Shown here: positions 1-6,532 of the stretch, one piece after another
Numbering within the stretch: position 1 is the first letter of the stretch
Layout of the letters: the number at the start of each line of letters is the position of its first letter
Origin: Gammaproteobacteria bacterium
GTDB lineage: Bacteria > Pseudomonadota > Gammaproteobacteria > Steroidobacterales > Steroidobacteraceae
Reading direction: 5' to 3'
DNA length: 6,532 bases
NCBI GenBank assembly: GCA_030039615.1
Contig: JASHVF010000319.1
Span: 1 to 6,532, forward strand
Translations under genes and position numbers: made by a program
The notes under the pieces: generated by a model
Database searches by the model: none
What the model was told of the DNA's origin: nothing
The model's input: the letters and a program-made list of their open reading frames with translations, nothing else

Positions 1-1
1 T

Positions 2-781
2 GCCGCCGCGGGGCAACCGGTGCCGCTGCGACCCGCGCCGCGCGCCGTTGCCGCGGCCAGGCCCGCGGCCCGTACCGCGGCTGCGACCGAGGAGATCAAG
101 GTGATCGGCCTGCGGCGCCTGATCGCGCAGCGCATGAGCGAGGCGAAGCGCAACATTCCGCATTTCGCCTACGTGGAGGAGCTCGACATCACCGAGCTCG
201 AGGCGCTGCGCGCGCACCTGAACGGCAAGCTCGAGCGCGGCGCGCCCGGGCTCACCTACCTGCCGTTCCTGGCGCTGGCGCTGGTGCGCGTGCTGCGGGA
301 CTTTCCGCAGTGCAACGCTCACTACGACGCCGAGCGCGGCGTGATCGTGCGCCACAGCGCGGTGCACCTCGGCGTGGCGACCCAGACGCCCGAGGGACTC
401 AAGGTGCCGGTGGTACACAACGCCGACAAGCGCGGCCTGTGGGACCTGGCCGCGGAGATGCGCCGGGTGAGCGAGGCGGCGCGCAGCAACAAGGCGACGC
501 GCGAGGAGCTCAGCGGCTCGACCATCACGATCACGAGCCTCGGCAAGCTCGGCGGCATCGCCAGCACGCCCATCATCAATGCCCCCGAGGTGGCGATCGT
601 CGGCGTCAACCGCGCCGTCGAGCGTCCCGTGGTGTTCGAAGGTGCGATCGCGATCCGCCGCATGATGAACCTGTCCTCATCCTTCGACCATCGGTTCGTC
701 GACGGCTACGACGCTGCCGCGATGATCCAGGCACTGAAGGAGTGCCTCGAGCACCCGGCGACGATCTTCATCGGCGGCTGA
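2..781 (+). CDS. bkdB: Branched-chain 2-oxoacid dehydrogenase E2 (dihydrolipoyl acyltransferase), C-terminal part
   Basis: This is the acyltransferase core of a 2-oxoacid dehydrogenase complex, which moves the acyl group from E2-bound lipoamide to CoA in the cytoplasm. The frame is open to the window's left edge, so only 259 C-terminal residues are seen; the lipoyl domain and probably most of the E3-binding domain lie upstream. The visible part begins with an Ala/Pro/Arg-rich linker (about residues 1-30), then the catalytic domain from IKVIGLRRLIAQRM onward. The catalytic signature DHRFVDG lies near the C-terminus, with its His codon at 689-691. Stretches such as IPHFAYVEELDITELEAL, TSLGKLGGIASTP and NAPEVAIVGVNR resemble Pseudomonas-type BkdB more than pyruvate or 2-oxoglutarate E2; that assignment is from memory of the family, not a search. 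E1 and E3 genes would be expected upstream. It ends 18 bp before a convergent gene. A generic or pyruvate-type E2 is the alternative. Confidence 0.86.
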   Translation, partial: AAAGQPVPLRPAPRAVAAARPAARTAAATEEIKVIGLRRLIAQRMSEAKRNIPHFAYVEELDITELEALRAHLNGKLERGAPGLTYLPFLALALVRVLRDFPQCNAHYDAERGVIVRHSAVHLGVATQTPEGLKVPVVHNADKRGLWDLAAEMRRVSEAARSNKATREELSGSTITITSLGKLGGIASTPIINAPEVAIVGVNRAVERPVVFEGAIAIRRMMNLSSSFDHRFVDGYDAAAMIQALKECLEHPATIFIGG

Positions 782-783
782 GA

Positions 784-798
784 GCGCCGCGGCGCGGC
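784..798. terminator. Possible weak bidirectional terminator between convergent genes
   Basis: The 18-bp gap between the convergent bkdB and DUF1684 genes holds a perfect 12-bp GC palindrome at 784-795. An alternative hairpin has a 5-bp stem, GCCGC (786-790) with GCGGC (794-798), and a 3-nt loop. No run of T follows on either strand, so this may be chance in GC-rich DNA. The location between two converging stop codons is the main support. Confidence 0.25.
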
Positions 799-799
799 T

Positions 800-1750
800 T
801 CAGAGGTGATGCTCGGTGCCGCCGGCGTATTTCTTCTCGCCGGCCGTGACGCGCAGCGTGAGGCGGTTCTGCCACGGCGGCAGCGGGCAGGTGGCGAACT
901 CATTCAGCGCGCACGGCGGGTTGTAGGCCTTGTTGAAGTCGACCGGCACGGTGGCGCCCTGCGGCAGGGGAATGTAGAGGAAGCGCCCGGCGCCGTAGCT
1001 CTCGTGTCCGCTGGTGCCGTCGGCGAACATGATGAAGAGCTCCTTGTCGCCCGGCTCTTCGAGCACCGTGTCGAGCCGCCACTCCTGCCCGTCCTTCGTG
1101 AACACCACGGCTCCGGGGGAGTCCATCTCGAGCTCCATGCCGAGGATGTTGACGATCTTGACGTGATGCACCGGCTGGTAGCGTTCGAAGCGCGCGTCGA
1201 CCACCCAGTCGGTGCTCACCGGGAAGTAGTCGAGGCCGCGGAAGTCGCGACGGTGCGGATTGTCGAGATCGCGCACCCGCACGCCGAGATTGCCGGCGCG
1301 CTCGATCACGAAGAAGCGCAGCGCGCCGCAGCTGAGCACCGTGGGCGCGCCGCTGACATCCGCAGCGAGGTCGATGGCGCTCACCGGCTGTCCGTCGTGG
1401 GTGACGCAGCTCCCGGGGCGCGCGACGAAGCGCACCCGCTGAGCGCTCAGCACGAAGGATCCGGCGCTGTCCGAGAGCGCGGCATTGTCGAGCGTGAGCG
1501 CGTTGCCGGAGGCGCGCCCGAAGGTGTTCTCGCCTTCCTTGAGCCAGAAGAGTCCCGCGAGCGTCAGCCAGCCATTGTCGCTCGTGAGACTCGCGGCCCG
1601 CTCGCTGCGCCACTGCGCGACGGCGGCCTGCTCGCGCGAGAGCGCGGCGCCGTCGCCCGCGGCCGGGGAGCCGGCGGCGGGCCACCAGGGAGCGGCGAGC
1701 GCCAGCGTCAGCGCCAGGGCGCGGCACGGGCAAGCAGACAGGTGGGCCAT
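800..1750 (-). CDS. DUF1684 family protein with predicted signal peptide
   Basis: The protein has 316 residues and its biochemical role is unknown. It is recognised as DUF1684 by the N-terminal block WLTLAGLFWLKEGENTFG (residues 61-78) and the C-terminal blocks FADGTSGHESYGAGRFLY (242-259) and DFNKAYNPPC...CPLPPWQNRL (271-297), which contain the family's two conserved Cys (C280, C288). Residues 9-27 are hydrophobic (ALALTLALAAPWWPAAG), consistent with a Sec signal peptide and a periplasmic location; the n-region has only one Arg, so this is moderate evidence. The frame is open up to 1933, but the ATG at 1750 is chosen because it directly precedes the signal sequence, whereas the upstream extension would read back through the end of the regulator gene. 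The ribosome site is poor (AGGG only 3 nt before the ATG). With the 16-bp gap after the regulator's TAA, this suggests co-transcription and perhaps translational coupling. Confidence 0.85.
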   Translation of the reverse strand: MAHLSACPCRALALTLALAAPWWPAAGSPAAGDGAALSREQAAVAQWRSERAASLTSDNGWLTLAGLFWLKEGENTFGRASGNALTLDNAALSDSAGSFVLSAQRVRFVARPGSCVTHDGQPVSAIDLAADVSGAPTVLSCGALRFFVIERAGNLGVRVRDLDNPHRRDFRGLDYFPVSTDWVVDARFERYQPVHHVKIVNILGMELEMDSPGAVVFTKDGQEWRLDTVLEEPGDKELFIMFADGTSGHESYGAGRFLYIPLPQGATVPVDFNKAYNPPCALNEFATCPLPPWQNRLTLRVTAGEKKYAGGTEHHL

Positions 1751-1766
1751 GCGCCCTATGATGCCA

Positions 1767-3314
1767 TTACGGCTCGCGCCCGAGGATCTCCTCGCGCACG
1801 TCGGCGATCTCGCGCGCCCGGGAGGGCGGGGCGTGCTCGCAGCGCTCAGGGCGCGGGCAGCGGCTGCTGCGCGGACAGATGATGCGCGCCGGAACGCCGA
1901 GCGCATCGCCGATCCAGGCGATGTTGAGCACATTGGCGAGCGCGCCGAGCGAGTGGGCCGCTTCCTTCGGGATGCGCGCCTCGCCGCGCCGGTGCAGGCA
2001 CTCGCGCAGGATCGCGCCGACCGTGGCGCCGCTGTCGACGCCGTTGGCCTCGAGCGCCGGTGCCAGGTCGACGCCGACCGAGAGCACGTGCGGATTGCCG
2101 GCCATGTCGCGCACCCGGATCGAATGGCAGCAGTAAAGCAGCGAGCGCTCGCCGTCGCGCAGCACGGAGATCTGCGAGCCCGCTTCGCCGTGCTCGCCGT
2201 CGATCATGCGGAACACCGCCCAGTTGGGGCAGGGGTCGCTCACCTGCGCGAGATTGCCCCACGGCAGCGGGATGCCGTTGCCGCGGTACACGGCGCGCAG
2301 GTACCCGGGCGGATAGGCGTCGAAGAAGTGCCAGTAAGGGTAGGGCGAGACCTTGGTCATGCGGCGCATCACCACCGCGGGCGTGAGCTCGAGTTTTGCC
2401 CCGGATTCCACCCGGTGCTGCTCGCGCATCAGGAAGCGCCGGAACGGCAGCCTTGGGGCGAGCAGCGCGCCGGCGAAGAAACTGCACTCGAAGTCCCGCC
2501 AGGCGTGCAGCACGTCCTGCGGCTCGAGGCCCGCGGCGCCCGCGCCCTCGGGGCTGCCGGCCATCTCGCCGCCGGTGGCGTGCGGGGACTTGAGTCCGTC
2601 GCCTCCGTGCAGCACTTTGTGGGCGATGTGTGCGGCCAGGTCGAACTTGAGCCGGGCCGGATCCGACTGCAGTGCGCGGTTGGCGTAGACGATCCCCGGG
2701 GCCTCGAAGAAGGAGCGCACCATGCTGCGCACCTCGCGGTCCCGGTCGCGCGCCAGCACCGGCTTCCTGTCGAACCAGCGGATCTCGAGTCCGTGCCGCC
2801 GCGCGAGCCGCATCAGGTCCTCGACGCCGAGCGGGAAACGCCGCTCGCCGACGTTCTCGGCGGCCCGCTCGAGGTCGGGAAAGTCGTTGTGCGACATCTC
2901 CTGGTGGGAGCGGATCAGCAGGTGGGCGAACTGCCGGCCGCTGGTGCCGGTCTGAGCCAGCAGCTCCGGGATCGCAGCCTGCAGCAGGTTGCGCGAGAAG
3001 AGGAACGCGGGCTCGAACGGGATGCGCGCCACGGCGCCGCCGGAGGCGCCCGGGGCTGCCGGCTCGGGCTCGGCGCTCTCGTCGAGGAACCAGGCCGCGG
3101 GACGCTGGAACACCGCCGCCAGCAGCTCCAGGAGCTCGGCGGAGGGCCGGCGCTTGCCGCTCTCGATCATGCTCAGGTAGGAGACCGAGGGGGCGATATC
3201 GGCGCTGCGCTGGATACAGCGCACCGAGAGCTCCTCCAGCGTCAGGCCGTTGCGCTTGCGCAGCGAGCGCAGTTTCGTGCCGAGGAAGTGTCCGCGGCGC
3301 ATGAGTTCCGGCAT
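1767..3314 (-). CDS. XRE-family regulator, short-chain fatty acyl-CoA regulator (ScfR/RamB-like) type
   Basis: This 515-residue cytoplasmic transcription factor is probably the regulator of the divergent aceBA operon. Residues 9-67 form an XRE helix-turn-helix (LRSLRKRNGLTLEELS, then SYLSMIESGKRRPS). Residues about 190-300 look like a degenerate IrrE/ImmA-type domain: where a zinc peptidase would show HExxH there is HIAHKVLH (229-236), lacking the Glu, so it is likely not a protease. Residues about 325-480 match the DUF2083/ScfR region (YPYWHFFDAYPPGYLRAVYR, SDPCPNWAVFRMIDGEHG, YCCHSIRVRD). A Cys-rich tail follows (C480, C486, C492). Known relatives include RamB, which controls glyoxylate-cycle genes in actinobacteria, and PccR, which controls propionyl-CoA use in Rhodobacter; both support acyl-CoA sensing as an inference here. 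The ATG at 3314 is preferred over the one at 3302 because GGGAAG lies just upstream. It heads a two-gene unit with the DUF1684 gene. Confidence 0.88.
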   Translation of the reverse strand: MPELMRRGHFLGTKLRSLRKRNGLTLEELSVRCIQRSADIAPSVSYLSMIESGKRRPSAELLELLAAVFQRPAAWFLDESAEPEPAAPGASGGAVARIPFEPAFLFSRNLLQAAIPELLAQTGTSGRQFAHLLIRSHQEMSHNDFPDLERAAENVGERRFPLGVEDLMRLARRHGLEIRWFDRKPVLARDRDREVRSMVRSFFEAPGIVYANRALQSDPARLKFDLAAHIAHKVLHGGDGLKSPHATGGEMAGSPEGAGAAGLEPQDVLHAWRDFECSFFAGALLAPRLPFRRFLMREQHRVESGAKLELTPAVVMRRMTKVSPYPYWHFFDAYPPGYLRAVYRGNGIPLPWGNLAQVSDPCPNWAVFRMIDGEHGEAGSQISVLRDGERSLLYCCHSIRVRDMAGNPHVLSVGVDLAPALEANGVDSGATVGAILRECLHRRGEARIPKEAAHSLGALANVLNIAWIGDALGVPARIICPRSSRCPRPERCEHAPPSRAREIADVREEILGREP

Positions 3315-3340
3315 ATGTCTTCCCGCTGGTCCGACGTCTG

Positions 3341-3364
3341 GTGTGAAATTAACAGTGTGAAGTT
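3341..3364 (+). repeat. 10-bp direct repeat, candidate regulator binding site
   Basis: GTGTGAAATT (3341-3350) is repeated as GTGTGAAGTT (3355-3364), 9 of 10 identical, with starts 14 bp apart. The same stretch contains a partial inverted repeat, GAAATT (3345-3350) with AGTTTC (3361-3366), separated by 10 bp. The repeats overlap the -10 and spacer of the regulator's predicted promoter and the -35 zone of the aceB promoter. A protein bound here could therefore control both directions. Binding by the adjacent regulator is inferred from position only. Confidence 0.5.
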
Positions 3365-3375
3365 TCTACAGTCAA
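3348..3375 (-). promoter_or_regulatory. Predicted sigma70 promoter of the regulator gene
   Basis: Read on the - strand, TTGACT (3375-3370, 5 of 6 to the -35 consensus) is followed after 16 bp by GTTAAT (3353-3348, 4 of 6 to the -10 consensus). A 17-bp spacing to TTAATT is the weaker alternative. Transcription would start near 3341, giving a leader of roughly 27 nt before the ATG at 3314. The -10 element overlaps one copy of the direct repeat, which would fit autorepression. Confidence 0.45.
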
Positions 3376-3384
3376 ATTCCCTTC

Positions 3385-3388
3385 GGAG
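3385..3388 (+). promoter_or_regulatory. Ribosome binding site of aceB
   Basis: GGAG lies 6 nt before the ATG at 3395. It favours this start over the in-frame ATG four codons later, at 3407. Confidence 0.7.
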
Positions 3389-3394
3389 ACGGGT

Positions 3395-5032
<1,638 letters not shown>

Positions 5033-5048
5033 CTCGCCGCCCCATCAC

Positions 5049-5054
5049 GGAGAG
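5049..5054 (+). promoter_or_regulatory. Ribosome binding site of aceA
   Basis: GGAGAG ends 6 nt before the ATG at 5061, inside the 28-bp aceB-aceA gap. Spacing and sequence are nearly the same as for aceB. No hairpin or promoter is evident in the gap, so co-transcription is likely. Confidence 0.7.
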
Positions 5055-5060
5055 ACCCGC

Positions 5061-6401
5061 ATGAGCGAAAGCACCATCACCAGCCTGCCGCGCGCGCTGC
5101 CGAGCGCCGAGGAGCTGCGCCGCGCGTGGCGCGACGCGCCGCGCTGGCGCGGGGTAGAGCGTGGCTACGAGGCCGCCGACGTGGTGCGGCTGCGCGGCAC
5201 GATCGCGGTCGAGCACTCGATCGCGCGCCTCACGGCCGAGAAGCTCTGGCGCTACCTGCAGGAGCGGCCCTTCGTGAACGCGCTCGGCGCGCTCACCGGC
5301 AACCAGGCGATGCAGCAGGTGCGCGCCGGGCTCGATGCCATTTATCTCTCGGGCTGGCAGGTGGCGGGCGATGCCAATCTCGCCGGCGAGATGTACCCGG
5401 ATCAATCCCTCTATCCGGCGGACTCTGTCCCGGCGGTCGTGCGGCGAATCAACAACACGCTGCGCCGCGCGGACGAGATTCAGCACGCCGAGGGCGATGA
5501 CTCGATCGACTGGCTGAAGCCGATCGTCGCCGATGCCGAGGCCGGCTTCGGCGGCGTGCTGAACGCGTTCGAGCTGATGAAGCAGATGATCGACGCGGGC
5601 GCCGCCGGCGTGCACTTCGAGGATCAGCTGTCCTCGGCGAAGAAATGCGGCCACATGGGCGGCAAGGTGCTGGTGCCGACCCAGGAGGCGGTCGCGAAGC
5701 TCATCGCGGCGCGCCTCGCGGCGGACGTGTGCAACGTGCCCACGGTGCTGGTGGCGCGCACCGACGCCGAAGGGGCGACGCTGCTCACCGCCGACGTCGA
5801 CGAGCGCGACCGCCCCTTCATCGATAGCGCCAAGGGACGCACCCCCGAGGGGTTCTTCACGGTGCGTGCCGGCATGGCGGCGGCGATTGCGCGCGGCTGC
5901 GCCTATGCGCGCTACGCGGACCTCGTGTGGTGCGAGACCGCCAAACCCGATCTGGAGGAGGCGCGCGAGTTCGCCGAAGGCATACACGCGCAGTTTCCGG
6001 GCAAGCTCCTGGCCTACAACTGCTCGCCCTCCTTCAACTGGAAGAAGAAGCTCGACGACGCCACCATCGCCAGGTTCCAGCGCGAGCTCGCCGCGATGGG
6101 CTATCGCTTCCAGTTCATCACGCTCGCCGGTTTCCATGCGCTCAACTACTCGATGTTCGACCTGGCGCGCGCCTACAAGGCGCAGCAGATGACCGCATAC
6201 GTCGCGCTGCAGCAGGCGGAGTTCGCCGCCGAGAGCGCTGGCTATACGGCCACCAAGCACCAGCGCGAAGTGGGCGCGGGCTACTTCGACGCCGTGACGC
6301 AGGTGGTGAGCGGCGGGGCCTCCTCGCTCACGGCCCTCACCGGCAGCACCGAGGAGCAGCAGTTCGCGCCGCACAAGGCGCGGCTCGAGAAAGTGGTGTA
6401 G
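5061..6401 (+). CDS. aceA: Isocitrate lyase
   Basis: Isocitrate lyase splits isocitrate into succinate and glyoxylate, the first and committing step of the glyoxylate bypass, in the cytoplasm. The 446 residues are close to the E. coli enzyme (434) and typical of bacterial AceA. The catalytic loop [11 protein letters not shown] is intact at 194-204, with Cys196 as the active-site residue. Other conserved blocks are [10 protein letters not shown] (97-106), the Mg site region [10 protein letters not shown] (156-165), VHFEDQ (184-189), [10 protein letters not shown] (320-329), and [13 protein letters not shown] (354-366). The KKCGH loop and full length separate it from methylisocitrate lyase (PrpB), which is shorter, about 290-300 residues. 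It is second in the aceBA operon. No aceK follows: a probable terminator and a convergent gene end lie directly downstream. Confidence 0.97.
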   Translation: MSESTITSLPRALPSAEELRRAWRDAPRWRGVERGYEAADVVRLRGTIAVEHSIARLTAEKLWRYLQERPFVNALGALTGNQAMQQVRAGLDAIYLSGWQVAGDANLAGEMYPDQSLYPADSVPAVVRRINNTLRRADEIQHAEGDDSIDWLKPIVADAEAGFGGVLNAFELMKQMIDAGAAGVHFEDQLSSAKKCGHMGGKVLVPTQEAVAKLIAARLAADVCNVPTVLVARTDAEGATLLTADVDERDRPFIDSAKGRTPEGFFTVRAGMAAAIARGCAYARYADLVWCETAKPDLEEAREFAEGIHAQFPGKLLAYNCSPSFNWKKKLDDATIARFQRELAAMGYRFQFITLAGFHALNYSMFDLARAYKAQQMTAYVALQQAEFAAESAGYTATKHQREVGAGYFDAVTQVVSGGASSLTALTGSTEEQQFAPHKARLEKVV

Positions 6402-6406
6402 CAGGC

Positions 6407-6444
6407 GCCGTCCGGCGGCAGGGAAGCTGCCGGGCGGCTTATTT
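6407..6444 (+). terminator. Probable rho-independent terminator of aceBA
   Basis: An imperfect hairpin starts 5 nt after the aceA stop. GCCG (6407-6410), CC (6412-6413) and CGGCAG (6416-6421) pair with CTGCCG (6427-6432), GG (6433-6434) and CGGC (6435-6438). This gives 12 base pairs with two small bulges on the 5' arm and a GGAAG loop. TTATTT follows at 6439-6444, a short, imperfect T tract that also encodes the end of the convergent gene. On the opposite strand no T tract follows, so it looks directional, for the + strand. Confidence 0.55.
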
Positions 6445-6532
6445 CGCCGTCGGCATGATGAATTCGGGGCCGCGCGGGGTGGCTTCCGGCCAGCGCTCCA
6501 TGATCGACTTCTGCCGGGTGTAGAAGCGCACG
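6439..6532 (-). CDS. C-terminal end of an unidentified protein (partial)
   Basis: Read on the - strand, an open frame enters from the right edge and ends with TAA at 6441-6439, giving 30 residues rich in charged and aromatic residues (it contains RFYTRQKSIMERWPEA and ends PEFIMPTAK). The frame has a strong GC bias at third codon positions, as expected of a real gene in this genome, and it stops exactly where the aceBA terminator stem begins. I do not recognise the family from so short a tail. An overlapping + strand frame, in a different reading frame from aceA, is the less likely alternative. Confidence 0.5.
   Translation of the reverse strand, partial: VRFYTRQKSIMERWPEATPRGPEFIMPTAK

Larger units (their letters stand above)
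3315..3394. promoter_or_regulatory. Divergent promoter/operator region between the regulator and aceB
   Basis: These 80 bp separate the start codons of the ScfR-type regulator (- strand) and aceB (+ strand), so they must hold both promoters unless transcription enters from elsewhere. The core at 3341-3378 is strikingly AT-rich for this genome and holds a 10-bp direct repeat and a promoter-like pair on the - strand. For aceB, a -10-like TACAGT lies at 3367-3372 (4 of 6 to consensus), with no good -35 17 bp upstream, which would fit a promoter that needs an activator. That last point is inference. Confidence 0.7.

Noticed and set aside
1751..1933. A 61-codon N-terminal extension of the DUF1684 protein, starting at 1933
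   Set aside because: It would overlap the conserved C-terminal coding part of the regulator and place the signal peptide internally. The ATG at 1750 gives a normal exported protein.
3342..3361. A CRP-like site, because TGTGA occurs twice in the operator
   Set aside because: The two TGTGA copies are direct, not inverted; there is no TCACA partner at the spacing that CRP needs.

Overview
The window is a compact, GC-rich piece of bacterial chromosome, almost fully coding. It carries central carbon metabolism and no sign of mobile DNA, CRISPR, tRNA or rRNA. High GC, malate synthase A (the short, non-G form), a linked isocitrate lyase and a Pseudomonas-like BkdB-type E2 point to a high-GC proteobacterium. 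A gammaproteobacterium of the Xanthomonadales/Steroidobacterales/Pseudomonas kind is the best guess, inferred from gene content and protein style only.

Layout. (1) 2-781, + strand: the C-terminal part of a branched-chain 2-oxoacid dehydrogenase E2 (bkdB), cut by the window edge. (2) 800-1750 and 1767-3314, - strand: a two-gene unit read right to left. Its first gene is a 515-residue XRE-type regulator of the short-chain fatty acyl-CoA regulator (ScfR/RamB-like) family. Its second is an exported DUF1684 protein that starts 16 bp after the regulator's stop. (3) 3315-3394: a divergent control region with a markedly AT-rich core, a 10-bp direct repeat and a plausible sigma70 promoter for the regulator. 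(4) 3395-5032 and 5061-6401, + strand: aceB (malate synthase A) and aceA (isocitrate lyase), an evident operon with a 28-bp gap and matching GGAG-type ribosome binding sites. (5) 6407-6444: an imperfect GC-rich hairpin that probably ends the operon. (6) 6439-6532, - strand: the last 30 codons of an unidentified convergent gene.

How it fits together. AceA and AceB form the glyoxylate bypass, which lets a cell grow on acetyl-CoA from acetate, fatty acids or some amino acids. The divergent ScfR-family gene is the obvious candidate to sense an acyl-CoA and control the operon, as RamB does for isocitrate lyase in actinobacteria. The neighbouring BkdB belongs to branched-chain amino acid breakdown, which yields acetyl-CoA and propionyl-CoA, so the locus is themed around acyl-CoA use. 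No aceK lies directly after aceA, so the E. coli aceBAK arrangement is absent.

Nothing here looks like a wholly new system. The points most worth following are the repeat-bearing operator between the regulator and aceB, and the tight pairing of the regulator with a DUF1684 protein of unknown role.
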